DNA of 64,000 nucleotides from Sphingobacterium psychroaquaticum (GTDB lineage: Bacteria > Bacteroidota > Bacteroidia > Sphingobacteriales > Sphingobacteriaceae): the NCBI RefSeq assembly GCF_900177625.1, contig NZ_FXAU01000001.1, positions 674,644 through 738,643 of the forward strand, read 5' to 3'. A model generated the notes under the pieces. It worked only from the letters and a program-made list of their open reading frames with translations. It had not been told where the DNA came from and made no database searches. Shown in pieces: positions 1 through 8,551 of the stretch. The first letter of the stretch is position 1. Each line of letters opens with the position of its first letter. The translations under genes were made by a program, and so were the position numbers.

Positions 1-657
1 TGTCACTCTGGACCTGTCGAAGTGCTGTCGAAACGTTCTCCTCTACGCCGGAGAGGCATGTTACTTTTGCTGAAAAAGTAACCAAACCTCATCGCTAGGA
101 ATTTTTGCAGGGTGGGATAGTGCATGGGCAAATTTCTACAGATGCAAATATTCCTCAGGCGACATTCTGCTGTTTAGGGGAGCCAGAAGCTACAATTTAG
201 GATTTAATTAAAAGACACAAAATATAGCTGCGCTGAGCCCTTCGCGGTTTATGGCTCTACTAACTACCATGTACCAACTACTCCCTACAATCTACTAACA
301 ACAAACTACTAGCCACTTCGTCATGTCGACTTTGGAGACATCTAAACACTATAAAAACAACATCTATACTAAAAGGATGAATAGATAGTATGCTCCTCCC
401 CAAATACCGGAGATGCGTCACTGCGAGAAGCGTAGCGACGTGGCGGTCTTTGTTTATTTATCTCCAGGAGATTGCCACACCTTCGTTCCTCAGGTTCTCA
501 AAGACGTTTTTAGTTTTTAGGAAAATCCTTACGAACTAATCAGATACAAAATATAGTTGCGCTGAGTCCTTCGCGGAGGGGTGTCTCTACCAACTACTAC
601 CTACCAACTACTATCTACTAACTAAGAACAACAAACTACTCCCCACCAACTACGTAA
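1..657 (-). repeat. Mosaic intergenic repeat block (inverted copy)
   Basis: There is no convincing gene in this 657-base stretch. It is a patchwork of modules that recur in opposite orientation at 11034-12063. The first ~200 bases are the reverse complement of the module around 11460-11630, which contains CCTAGCGACGAGGTTTGG. The part at about 310-385 matches the module around 11280-11330. The part at about 410-515 is an imperfect palindrome of the GCGAAGCGACG / TTCGTTCCTCAGG type that also occurs at 11140-11240 and 17562-17733. The last ~100 bases are low-complexity ACTAC/CAACTA repeats reaching the stop codon of the AraC gene. There is no transposase; this reads as non-coding dispersed repeat DNA. 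Confidence 0.75.
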
Positions 658-1518
658 CTACTCCCTACCAACCCGATACTGTACAGGCGTAAGCCCTACA
701 ATTGCTTTAAATGTTTTATGGAAACTGACAAAATTCTGAAACCCTGATTCAAAGCAAACTTCCTTAATAGCCATCTTTTCTTCCATCAGAAGTTTACAGG
801 CGTGCGTGATACGCAACTCATTGATAAATTGAATTAATGTCTTACCCGTTTTTTGTTTAAAATATCGGCAGAAGGAGTTTTCAGTTAATCCAGCCAGTTG
901 GGCGACATATTGAAGCTGAATTTTTTGCTTGTAATTGAGTCGTATATAGTCTAGGATCTTATTCATACGAAGGTAGTCCTCTTCTTGTTGAAAATTACTG
1001 TGACTTTCACTAATAAGAAGTTGTGCGTCCGTCTTCTGTCCAATGTAATCTAAGGTGTCCAGCAAGCTAAGTAATTGTTTGAAAGAGGAATGCGGTGATA
1101 ATTGACGAAAGAAATCAGCAATGCAGGCATCATCTTCTGAAAAATAAAGGATGCGTTTAGCCCGTTGGTATCCTTGTTTTATAGCGGAAGATTCCTTGAG
1201 GGACCAGAAATCATTCCCCATAAAATCCGGTTTAAAGTGGATCACCCTAATATCCACTTTAGCGACAGCATCCGTCTGTAAAAACTCCTCATCAAAAAGC
1301 CAGTAATGGGGGATGTTGGAACCGATAAGCATGGAATCTCCGTCACTAAACTTAAAAATGCGATCCCCTGCAACGAAAGTTCCTTTTCCTTTGGTGATCT
1401 GGATAAATTCCAATTCATCATGGTAGTGCCACACATTATGATTCTGTGGCGCGCGATCGTGGCGAATTAAGATGGCCCCCTGATCTTCCTGGATATGATT
1501 GAGACGCTGAATATGCAT
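658..1518 (-). CDS. AraC-family regulator of the fucose locus
   Basis: A 286-residue transcription factor. Residues ~15-100 form a cupin-like sugar-sensing fold (WHYHDELEFIQI region). The last ~100 residues contain two helix-turn-helix motifs of the AraC type (VAQLAGLTENSFCRYF, then CFESGFQNFVSFHKTFK). The ATG at 1516-1518 is preferred over an upstream in-frame ATG at 1602, because the protein from there opens directly into the cupin and the extra 28 residues look like translated AT-rich promoter. The gene is divergent from the fucP-like gene with 133 bp between them, so it probably activates the fucose genes in response to fucose or a pathway intermediate. The effector is inferred from context only. 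Confidence 0.88.
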   Translation of the reverse strand: MHIQRLNHIQEDQGAILIRHDRAPQNHNVWHYHDELEFIQITKGKGTFVAGDRIFKFSDGDSMLIGSNIPHYWLFDEEFLQTDAVAKVDIRVIHFKPDFMGNDFWSLKESSAIKQGYQRAKRILYFSEDDACIADFFRQLSPHSSFKQLLSLLDTLDYIGQKTDAQLLISESHSNFQQEEDYLRMNKILDYIRLNYKQKIQLQYVAQLAGLTENSFCRYFKQKTGKTLIQFINELRITHACKLLMEEKMAIKEVCFESGFQNFVSFHKTFKAIVGLTPVQYRVGRE

Positions 1519-1651
1519 TGTGATAACGTATATATTCGTTGTAAAATGTAAATATATCAGTTGTGTGGTAATATTGTTTATCTTTTTGGTAAAATAGTTC
1601 AATGATTCCTATTCACCACAACCTATTTTTACAATTCCAATATAATCCTAT

Positions 1652-2929
1652 ATGACAAAAACAAAAACTTACGGCTTGGCTATTGTTCTGATAACATCCC
1701 TTTTTTTCTTTTGGGGATTTATACATAACCTAGACCCAATCCTCATCAAGCATTTAAGGAGTGCGTTTAGTTTAACCCATTTTCAAGCGTCTCTCGTAGA
1801 TTCCGCTGTTTTTATTGCCTATTTCGTATTGGCTATTCCTGCAGGTATCATTATGAAAAGATTTGGATACAAGGTCGGTATCGTCGTTGGGCTTTTGCTT
1901 TTTGCATTAGGTTGTTTCCTTTTTATTCCGGCAGCTAACACCATGAGTTATGCCTTTTTTCTCGGTGCACTATTTGTCCTTTCTTGCGGCTTAACCATTT
2001 TAGAGACTGCTGCAAACCCATATATCACGGTACTAGGGGATCCTGCGAAGGCAACACAGCGCCTTAACTTTGCACAATCATTCAATGGTTTAGCGGCGTT
2101 CGTAGCGCCAATTGTCGGAGGGTATGTCATTCTTGCTGATGAACCTAAGTCAGCCGGTGAAATTGCTGATATGACGGAGCAAGCGCGTCTCGCTTACATA
2201 CAGGCCGAAACCGCTTTGGTGAAAGGTCCATATCTTGTGTTGGGCTTAATAATCCTGCTTGTCGCCGTGTTGTTTATCGTAACGAAATTACCTGAAATTC
2301 AAGAGGAGGAGGATGCGGTTGCTTCAAAAGGATTCTTTGGTGCGTTCAGACATAAGAATGTATCATGGGCTGTTGTAGCGCAGTTTTTTTATGTAGGTGC
2401 GCAGGTTTATGTGTTAAGTTTCTTATTAGTTTTTGCTGAAGATGCGTTACAAATGCATGGACAGGATGCGAAATACTACGCGGGTGCAGCGGGACTAGCT
2501 TTTATGATTGGTCGATTCGTAGGTTCCTTCTTTATGAAATTCATACAACCTTATAAGTTGCTGATGTTGTATAGTGTTTTTGCAGTTCTACTATGTGTAT
2601 TGGTTATTTACGGCGAAGGTATCGTAACGCTATATGCGTTGGTCGGTATTGCCTTTTTTATGTCTATTATGTTTCCAACGATTTTTGCGATGGGCTTGGA
2701 AGGTACGGGAGCCGATACAAAATCGGCATCGAGCTTGATTATTATGTCCATCGTCGGCGGAGCGATCATTCCACCGTTGGCCAGTAAGGTAACTGATTTT
2801 AGTGGAAACGTGCACTTGTCATATTACGTGCCACTATTCTGTTTTATTGTAGTCCTGTTTTTTGCTTGGCGCAACAAAAGTGTAGCGGTACTTCCGGAAT
2901 CGGTTTCCAGTACACGTAATGAGTTATAG
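1652..2929 (+). CDS. fucP: L-fucose:H+ symporter, FucP-like MFS permease
   Basis: A 425-residue major facilitator protein with about 12 hydrophobic segments in the inner membrane. The N-terminal FFFWGFIHNLDPIL (Asp28) and GLTILETAANPY (Glu118) motifs correspond to the acidic residues Asp46 and Glu135 that E. coli FucP uses for proton and sugar coupling. It is the first gene of the rightward fucose cluster, after the divergent AraC gene. Other FHS-family transporters carry glucose, galactose or N-acetylglucosamine, so the sugar is not fixed by the protein alone. The downstream enzymes of a fucose-type oxidative route make L-fucose the best call. Confidence 0.85.
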   Translation: MTKTKTYGLAIVLITSLFFFWGFIHNLDPILIKHLRSAFSLTHFQASLVDSAVFIAYFVLAIPAGIIMKRFGYKVGIVVGLLLFALGCFLFIPAANTMSYAFFLGALFVLSCGLTILETAANPYITVLGDPAKATQRLNFAQSFNGLAAFVAPIVGGYVILADEPKSAGEIADMTEQARLAYIQAETALVKGPYLVLGLIILLVAVLFIVTKLPEIQEEEDAVASKGFFGAFRHKNVSWAVVAQFFYVGAQVYVLSFLLVFAEDALQMHGQDAKYYAGAAGLAFMIGRFVGSFFMKFIQPYKLLMLYSVFAVLLCVLVIYGEGIVTLYALVGIAFFMSIMFPTIFAMGLEGTGADTKSASSLIIMSIVGGAIIPPLASKVTDFSGNVHLSYYVPLFCFIVVLFFAWRNKSVAVLPESVSSTRNEL

Positions 2930-3013
2930 AGACATAAAACATCTGTTGCTTACCTGTTTAAGATTAGCATATGAAAATGAAAACGTGCAAATAAAGTGTT
3001 AAAATAATATAAA

Positions 3014-3343
3014 ATGCATAGATATACATTCGCATTAGATTTAGTAAACGATCCTGTATTAATCCAGGAGTACGAAGACTACCATCAAAATGTTTGGCCA
3101 GAAATCAAGGCATCAATCAGTGATGCTGGTGTTCTTCATATGGAAATATATCGGTTTGAAAATCGGTTGTTTATGATTATGGATGTTGATCAGGACTTTA
3201 GTTTTGATAAAAAGAGTGAAATGGATGCTAATAATCCTAAAGTGCAGGAATGGGAAAAGCTGATGTGGAAATATCAACAAGCGATTCCAGGGGCAAAACC
3301 AGGAGAGAAGTGGGTTTTAATGAAACAGATTTTTGAATTGTAA
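3014..3343 (+). CDS. L-fucose/L-rhamnose mutarotase (RhaM family)
   Basis: A 109-residue protein of the RhaM/DUF718 mutarotase family (family length ~105), which interconverts alpha and beta anomers of 6-deoxy-hexoses. The EYEDYHQNVWPEI segment (residues 19-31, with His24) matches the conserved Y-x-x-x-H-x-x-x-WPE signature, and the C-terminal segment around MWKYQQ fits the family. It is not related to FucU/RbsD, the mutarotase of E. coli. Sitting between the permease and the dehydratase, it probably supplies the anomer used by the fucose dehydrogenase. An 84-bp gap separates it from fucP. Confidence 0.82.
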   Translation: MHRYTFALDLVNDPVLIQEYEDYHQNVWPEIKASISDAGVLHMEIYRFENRLFMIMDVDQDFSFDKKSEMDANNPKVQEWEKLMWKYQQAIPGAKPGEKWVLMKQIFEL

Positions 3344-3515
3344 AAACACAAGGTGTTGTGTCTGATTAGTCCGTAGATAGTAGTTTGTTGTAGAGCCACA
3401 AGGTTTTGTGGCTACTTGGAAGGGATTAATTGGTAGATTGAAGAGACCCTTGTAGAGACAGTAGATCTAACTGCGATGAACCCTTCGGGGGTTGTGTTTA
3501 TCGAAAAATAGAAAT
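3344..3515. repeat. Fragment of the dispersed intergenic repeat family
   Basis: This 172-bp gap inside the fucose cluster contains degenerate modules shared with 1-657, 11034-12063 and 22157-22288. They include a GAGCCACAAGGTTTTGTGGC hairpin (also at ~11110), low-complexity TAGTTTGTTGTAG, and a TGCGATGAACCCTTCGGGGG segment that resembles the TGCGCTGAGTCCTTCGCGG module at ~558. The hairpins could affect mRNA stability between the mutarotase and the dehydratase. Confidence 0.55.
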
Positions 3516-5180
3516 ATGAGAAGAGAGAAGTTAGCTTATTTACAAATTCATCCGAAAGACAATGTACTCGTTGCCTTACGTGATTTAGCCGAGGGAACAG
3601 CTATTTCTTTTGCTGGACAAGAATTTGTTCTTCGGGAAAAGGTGAAGGCCAAGCACAAGTTTACCATTGCTGCAATGCCAAAGGACGAACCGGTATATAT
3701 GTATGGTGTACTTGTAGGCAAGTTAAACTATGCGTTAGATGCTGGAGCGTTGATCTCAACCGAAAATTTGCGTCATGCGGCAGATGATTTTCACTTGGGA
3801 ACACGGAAACTCGAATGGGATAAGCCCGATGTGTCAGCTTTTGTCGGTAAAACATTCAACGGGTTCCACCGTAGTAATGGCACCGTCGGTACCGCCAACC
3901 ATTGGCTTGTTATACCGTTGGTTTTTTGTGAGAACAGAAACGTGTTGACCCTAAAAAAAGCGTTAGAGGAAAAACTCGGCTATCAAGTGGCGTCCAAGGA
4001 CTATACGAATGAAGTCGACACTTTGATTCAGAAATATCAAGCCGGAGCATCTGTGGATGATCTGCTTCAGATCGATTTGTCCAATTCAGCTGAAGGAAAA
4101 CAAAAAAGCAAGCTTTTCCCCAACGTGGATGGTGTGAAATTCCTGAACCACGATATGGGATGCGGCGGGACACGTATGGACTCGGATGCCCTTTGCGGAC
4201 TATTAGCAGGTTATGTTACGCATCCAAATGTCGCAGGAGCCACCATCTTAAGCCTTGGTTGCCAGCACGCACAAGCCTCCATCTTACGCGATGAGATTGC
4301 AAAGCGAGATCCTAATTTTGATAAACCGCTATATGTTTTTGAGCAGCAGTTGGAAGGAACTGAGCAAGAGCTCATGCATAAAGCAATAAAAGCAACCTTT
4401 GCGGGACTAGCGCAGGCAAATCAACAGGAGCGAAAGCCCGCAACGCTCGATAAACTATGCATCGGACTGGAATGTGGTGGGTCGGATGGCTTCTCCGGTA
4501 TATCGGCCAATCCTGCACTAGGGTTCTTGTCGGATATCCTTGTAACACTTGGCGGCTCCGTTATACTGGCTGAATTTCCAGAGCTTTGTGGTGTGGAGCA
4601 AGAGCTTAGCGATCGTTGTATCGATGAAGATACAGCGCAGAAATTTATGTCTCTGATGCAGGTGTATAATGCGAAGGCAGAAGCCGATGGTTCCGGATTT
4701 TATATGAACCCTTCGCCAGGGAATATTCGTGATGGTTTGATTACAGATGCAATAAAATCAGCTGGCGCAGCAAAAAAAGGAGGAACTTCGCCGGTGACCG
4801 CTGTCGTAGATTATCCGGAGTTGGCCAATGCGCCTGGGCTGAATTTGTTGTGTACGCCGGGTAATGATGTGGAAAGTACAACAGCCGAAGTGGCTGCCGG
4901 TGCTACTATCGTTTTGTTTACAACAGGACTGGGAACACCTACAGGAAACCCGATTACGCCAGTTGTTAAGCTATCAACCAATACGCCAGTTTACGAGCGA
5001 ATGCCTGATATTATCGATATTAACTGTGGTACGATTATCGATGGCGAAGAAACGATAGAGGAGGCTGCTCATCGTATTTTAGACTATGTAATTCGTGTAG
5101 CGAGTGGAGAGGAACAACCTAAAGCGGTGCAATTGGGACAGGATGATTTCATTCCATGGCGTCGTGGAGTGTCTTTGTAA
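3516..5180 (+). CDS. UxaA-family (altronate-type) dehydratase, probable L-fuconate dehydratase
   Basis: A 554-residue protein with an N-terminal SAF-like domain (residues ~1-95) and a C-terminal galactarate/altronate dehydratase domain. Family motifs are visible: FHRSNGTVGTANHW, DMGCGGTRMDSDALCG, LSLGCQHAQ and ECGGSDGFSGISANP. Members dehydrate sugar acids to 2-keto-3-deoxy acids with an Fe/Mn cofactor. The context (mutarotase, two SDRs, lactonase, FAH hydrolase) points to L-fuconate as substrate, giving 2-keto-3-deoxy-L-fuconate. The classical fuconate dehydratase of Xanthomonas is an enolase-superfamily enzyme, so this would be a non-homologous replacement. The ATG at 3516 is chosen; eight upstream in-frame residues lie in the repeat-derived leader. 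Altronate or galactarate are alternative substrates. Confidence 0.8.
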   Translation: MRREKLAYLQIHPKDNVLVALRDLAEGTAISFAGQEFVLREKVKAKHKFTIAAMPKDEPVYMYGVLVGKLNYALDAGALISTENLRHAADDFHLGTRKLEWDKPDVSAFVGKTFNGFHRSNGTVGTANHWLVIPLVFCENRNVLTLKKALEEKLGYQVASKDYTNEVDTLIQKYQAGASVDDLLQIDLSNSAEGKQKSKLFPNVDGVKFLNHDMGCGGTRMDSDALCGLLAGYVTHPNVAGATILSLGCQHAQASILRDEIAKRDPNFDKPLYVFEQQLEGTEQELMHKAIKATFAGLAQANQQERKPATLDKLCIGLECGGSDGFSGISANPALGFLSDILVTLGGSVILAEFPELCGVEQELSDRCIDEDTAQKFMSLMQVYNAKAEADGSGFYMNPSPGNIRDGLITDAIKSAGAAKKGGTSPVTAVVDYPELANAPGLNLLCTPGNDVESTTAEVAAGATIVLFTTGLGTPTGNPITPVVKLSTNTPVYERMPDIIDINCGTIIDGEETIEEAAHRILDYVIRVASGEEQPKAVQLGQDDFIPWRRGVSL

Positions 5181-5201
5181 GAACGTATTAATTAGAAAAT
5201 A

Positions 5202-5966
5202 ATGTTGAAATTAGAAAATAAAGTAGCTATTATTACAGGCGGAGGCAGTGGAATTGGTCGCGCGATTGCGGAACTTTTTGCTGCTGAAGGGGCATTTGTA
5301 CATATTTTAGATCTGAATGTCAGCGGTGCGCAAGCAGTTGTTGATGGGATACAGAATACAGGCGGAAACGCAAAAGTACATGCTTGTAATGTTGCAAATC
5401 AGGAAGAGGTTATTTCCATTGTAGGCGCTATCGGTCGGGTAGATGTATTGGTCAACAATGCCGGTATTGCGCATGTCGGAAATTTGGAAAACTGCCAAGA
5501 AGCAGATTTTGAGAAGGTTTTTGCGGTGAACGTAAAAGGGGCATACAACACCTTATTTGCGGTCGTTCCCGGAATGAAAGCAAATGGCGGAGGAGCGATT
5601 TTGAACTTAGCGTCTATCGCTGCGGTGGTCGGTATTAGTGATCGGTTTGCCTATTCCATGAGTAAGGGCGCCATCTATGCGATGAGTATGTCGGTGGCAC
5701 GTGATTATATGGCGCATAATATCCGTTCAAACTCGATTTCACCCGCACGCGTACATACGCCTTTTGTGGATGGTTTTATTGCTAAAAACTACCCCGGAAA
5801 GGAAGAAGAGATGTTTGCTAAATTATCGAGCTCACAACCCATCGGCCGCATGGCGAAACCTGAAGAAATTGCTAAATTAGCACTGTTCCTTTGCAGCGAG
5901 GATGCGGCTTTCATCACGGGGAATGATTACCCGATAGATGGAGGTTTTATAAAATTGAACAACTAG
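5202..5966 (+). CDS. SDR dehydrogenase, probable 2-keto-3-deoxy-L-fuconate dehydrogenase
   Basis: A 254-residue classical short-chain dehydrogenase. It has the cofactor motif TGGGSGIGRA near the N-terminus, NNAG at about residue 87, and the catalytic Ser/Tyr/Lys set (LASIAA, then YSMSK). It ends in the usual C-terminal GNDYPIDGGF segment. It starts 21 bp after the dehydratase gene. In the oxidative fucose route this step oxidises 2-keto-3-deoxy-L-fuconate to the 2,4-diketo acid with NAD+. Its position between the dehydratase and the FAH hydrolase supports that assignment over the alternative of L-fucose dehydrogenase, which is given to the second SDR at 7729. Confidence 0.78.
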   Translation: MLKLENKVAIITGGGSGIGRAIAELFAAEGAFVHILDLNVSGAQAVVDGIQNTGGNAKVHACNVANQEEVISIVGAIGRVDVLVNNAGIAHVGNLENCQEADFEKVFAVNVKGAYNTLFAVVPGMKANGGGAILNLASIAAVVGISDRFAYSMSKGAIYAMSMSVARDYMAHNIRSNSISPARVHTPFVDGFIAKNYPGKEEEMFAKLSSSQPIGRMAKPEEIAKLALFLCSEDAAFITGNDYPIDGGFIKLNN

Positions 5967-6030
5967 ACTAATAAAATAATCCGCATGATCCGCTTAAATG
6001 TCGGGATGTAGGGAAAAGAAAAACAACACT

Positions 6031-6888
6031 ATGAAATTAATACGTTTTGGTACCTTCGGAAAGGAAAAAATTGGTGTACAGATTGACGATGTAAACTACG
6101 ATGTATCAGCTTTAGGAGTTGATTACAACGAGCAGTTTTTTGAAGAAGGAGGCTTGGAGCGTCTGCAAGCTTTTGTTGCAGAAAATGCCGGTAAACTTCC
6201 GGTTGTTCCTACGGGAACTCGCTTGGGAGCACCATTTGCTCGCCCTTCGAAAATTGTTTGTATCGGATTGAATTATAAAGATCACGCTGCTGAAACGGGA
6301 GCAAAGATTCCGGAGGAACCGATCATCTTTATGAAATCCACCACAGCGCTTGTTGGACCAAACGACCAGGTTGTTATACCTAAGAATTCGCAAAAAACAG
6401 ACTGGGAAGTAGAATTCGGTATTGTGATCGGTAAGAAAGCTTCTTATGTAACGGAGGCAGAAGCATTGGATTATGTAGCGGGTTATGTGTTACACAACGA
6501 TGTGTCAGAACGTGAATTCCAGATTGAAAGAGGTGGTACATGGGATAAGGGTAAAGGTTGTGATACCTTCGCACCAATGGGACCATTTATGGCAACAGCC
6601 GATGAAATTCCAGATATTAATAATGTACGTCTTTGGTTAAAAGTAAACGGTAAAATGTACCAAGATGGAAATACCAGCAACCTGATTTTCTCGGTACCGC
6701 ATATCGTATCGTACGTATCCCAGTTTATGACCCTTTTACCGGGGGATGTAATTTCTACGGGAACACCAGCAGGTGTTGGTTTAGGCTTCAACCCACCGAT
6801 TTACTTGCAGCCTGGTGATGTAGTAGAGCTGGGGGCTGATTATTTAGGCGTATCTCGTCAAGAGGTTATCGCGTACACACAAGGATAA
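6031..6888 (+). CDS. FAH-family hydrolase, probable 2,4-diketo-3-deoxy-L-fuconate hydrolase
   Basis: A 285-residue fumarylacetoacetate hydrolase-type enzyme. The C-terminal catalytic domain begins around residue 70 (IVCIGLNYKDHAAE) and carries the acidic metal ligands (EEPIIFMK, DWEVEFGIVIG, then NDVSEREFQ). The GDVISTGTPAGVG loop is typical. It would split 2,4-diketo-3-deoxy-L-fuconate into pyruvate and L-lactate, the last step of the pathway. The ATG at 6031 begins the family-typical MKLIRFG; the in-frame ATG at 5998 would add 11 polar residues and is less likely. It ends 4 bp before the lactonase gene. Confidence 0.82.
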   Translation: MKLIRFGTFGKEKIGVQIDDVNYDVSALGVDYNEQFFEEGGLERLQAFVAENAGKLPVVPTGTRLGAPFARPSKIVCIGLNYKDHAAETGAKIPEEPIIFMKSTTALVGPNDQVVIPKNSQKTDWEVEFGIVIGKKASYVTEAEALDYVAGYVLHNDVSEREFQIERGGTWDKGKGCDTFAPMGPFMATADEIPDINNVRLWLKVNGKMYQDGNTSNLIFSVPHIVSYVSQFMTLLPGDVISTGTPAGVGLGFNPPIYLQPGDVVELGADYLGVSRQEVIAYTQG

Positions 6889-6892
6889 GAAT

Positions 6893-7729
6893 ATGCGGAT
6901 AGATGCCCACCAACATTTTTGGATTTTCGACCCGGTTCGTGACGCTTGGATTACGGAAAAGATGTCGGCTATTCGTCGTAACTTTTTGCCGACCGATTTA
7001 TCATTCGCTTTGAAGGAAAATCGGATCGATGGCGTGATTGCCGTGCAAGCGGATCAGTCGACCGACGAAACTCAGTTTTTGGTGGATCTATCAACGATGT
7101 ATGCCATGATTAAAGGTGTGGTAGGTTGGGTCGATTTGCGTTCGCCACAAGTCGCCGAACAGCTTGCATACTTCAGTCAGTATAAAATAATTAAAGGGTA
7201 CCGCCATATTATTGAAGCGGAAGCGGATGCTGATTTTTTAATGCAACCGTCCTTCTTAAATGGAATCAAGCAATTGACCGAATACAACTATACCTACGAT
7301 TTGTTAATTGCGCCTCGACATTACGCGAGTACACTGGCTTGTGTCGAGGCCAATCCAAATCAACAGTTTGTTTTGGATCATATGGCGAAGCCAAATATCA
7401 GAGATAAAGCGTTTGATACATGGGCATCCTTTATGGAAAAGCTGGCTGCGTTTCCTAATGTTTATTGTAAAGTCTCGGGATTGGCCGTAGAAGCGCAATG
7501 GCCGGGCTGGGAACTGGATGATTTTGTTCCCTATATTGACCATGCTGTTGCTACTTTTGGTAAGGATCGCTTGATGTATGGTTCCGACTGGCCCGTCAGT
7601 TTGGTGGCGGCAAGCTATGCTGAGAGTATCGCCATTGCGGATCATGCGTTAAAGGGATTTACACCGGAAGAACAGTTCGCATTTTGGGGCGGCAATGCGG
7701 CACATTTTTACAAGTTTAAGAATTCATAA
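6893..7729 (+). CDS. Amidohydrolase-2 family lactonase, probable L-fuconolactonase
   Basis: A 278-residue TIM-barrel metal-dependent hydrolase. The N-terminal MRIDAHQHFWIFDP carries the H-x-H metal motif, LDHMAKP lies mid-protein, and MYGSDWPVS near the C-terminus gives the conserved Asp. These features match the L-fuconolactonase/COG3618 group, which opens L-fucono-1,4-lactone to L-fuconate. The start follows the FAH gene by 4 bp, and the stop overlaps the ATG of the next SDR by one base, so the three are co-translated. The overlap with the SDR fits consecutive steps: lactone formation, then ring opening. Confidence 0.85.
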   Translation: MRIDAHQHFWIFDPVRDAWITEKMSAIRRNFLPTDLSFALKENRIDGVIAVQADQSTDETQFLVDLSTMYAMIKGVVGWVDLRSPQVAEQLAYFSQYKIIKGYRHIIEAEADADFLMQPSFLNGIKQLTEYNYTYDLLIAPRHYASTLACVEANPNQQFVLDHMAKPNIRDKAFDTWASFMEKLAAFPNVYCKVSGLAVEAQWPGWELDDFVPYIDHAVATFGKDRLMYGSDWPVSLVAASYAESIAIADHALKGFTPEEQFAFWGGNAAHFYKFKNS

Positions 7730-8526
7730 TGAACCTAAATATTAAAGACAAAGTATTTATCGTGACCGGTGGTGCTAAAGGTATCGGTCGTGCTGTTGTT
7801 ATTTCGCTCGCAAAAGAGGGAGCTATTCCTGTTATTGTCGGACGTAAACAAGCCGACAACCTGTTGGTGCAGGCCGAAGTAGAAGCATTGGGTGGAAGGG
7901 CACTAAGTATTGAAGCTGAGCTGTCTGATCCCGAAGCGAGTGCATACGCGGTTAAGGAGACGTTGGCTGTATTTGGGCGTATCGATGGTTTGGTGAATAA
8001 TGCCGGACACAATGATGGAGTAGGACTTGCCTCTGGTAATTATGAAGGCTTTGTTGCATCGTTGCACAAAAATCTAATTCATTATTACCTGATGGCGCAT
8101 CATGCACTGGATGCGTTGAAAAGTAGTAAGGGGAGTATTGTAAATATCAGTTCCAAAACGGCCGAGACAGGACAAGGGGGGACGTCTGCCTATGCCGCAT
8201 CGAATGGCGGAAGAAATGCCCTTACTCGGGAATGGGCGGTAGAGCTTTTACCTTTCCAGATCCGCGTTAATGCAATCGTGGTGGCGGAGTGTGCTACACC
8301 GCAATATGATAGCTGGATACAAACCTTGGATAATCCGGAAGAAGTATTGGAGAAAATAACGGCGCGCATACCGTTGGAAAATAGAATGACAACAGCAGAG
8401 GAGATTGCGGATACGACGGTGTTTTTATTGTCCGATAAATCGAGCCATACCACGGGGCAACTTATTCATGTCGATGGGGGCTATGTTCATCTGGACCGTT
8501 CCTTAATTAAGGAACCTTCAAACTAA
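7729..8526 (+). CDS. SDR dehydrogenase, probable L-fucose 1-dehydrogenase, Asn replaces catalytic Lys
   Basis: A 265-residue short-chain dehydrogenase with the cofactor motif TGGAKGIGRA and NNAGHNDG. The expected catalytic Y-x-x-x-K reads YAASN, so the general-base/cofactor-binding lysine position is asparagine (codon aat). The Ser (NISSK) and Tyr are kept. The C-terminus has the usual TGQLIHVDGGYVHLD. It is predicted to oxidise L-fucose at C1 to the lactone with NAD(P)+, based on overlap with the lactonase and on it being the remaining unassigned step. I recall the same Tyr/Asn arrangement in related Bacteroidota fucose-cluster SDRs, but could not check it. Loss of activity cannot be excluded. 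Confidence 0.72.
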   Translation: MNLNIKDKVFIVTGGAKGIGRAVVISLAKEGAIPVIVGRKQADNLLVQAEVEALGGRALSIEAELSDPEASAYAVKETLAVFGRIDGLVNNAGHNDGVGLASGNYEGFVASLHKNLIHYYLMAHHALDALKSSKGSIVNISSKTAETGQGGTSAYAASNGGRNALTREWAVELLPFQIRVNAIVVAECATPQYDSWIQTLDNPEEVLEKITARIPLENRMTTAEEIADTTVFLLSDKSSHTTGQLIHVDGGYVHLDRSLIKEPSN

Positions 8527-8551
8527 TGATAATTAGCGTGTAATAACATTG

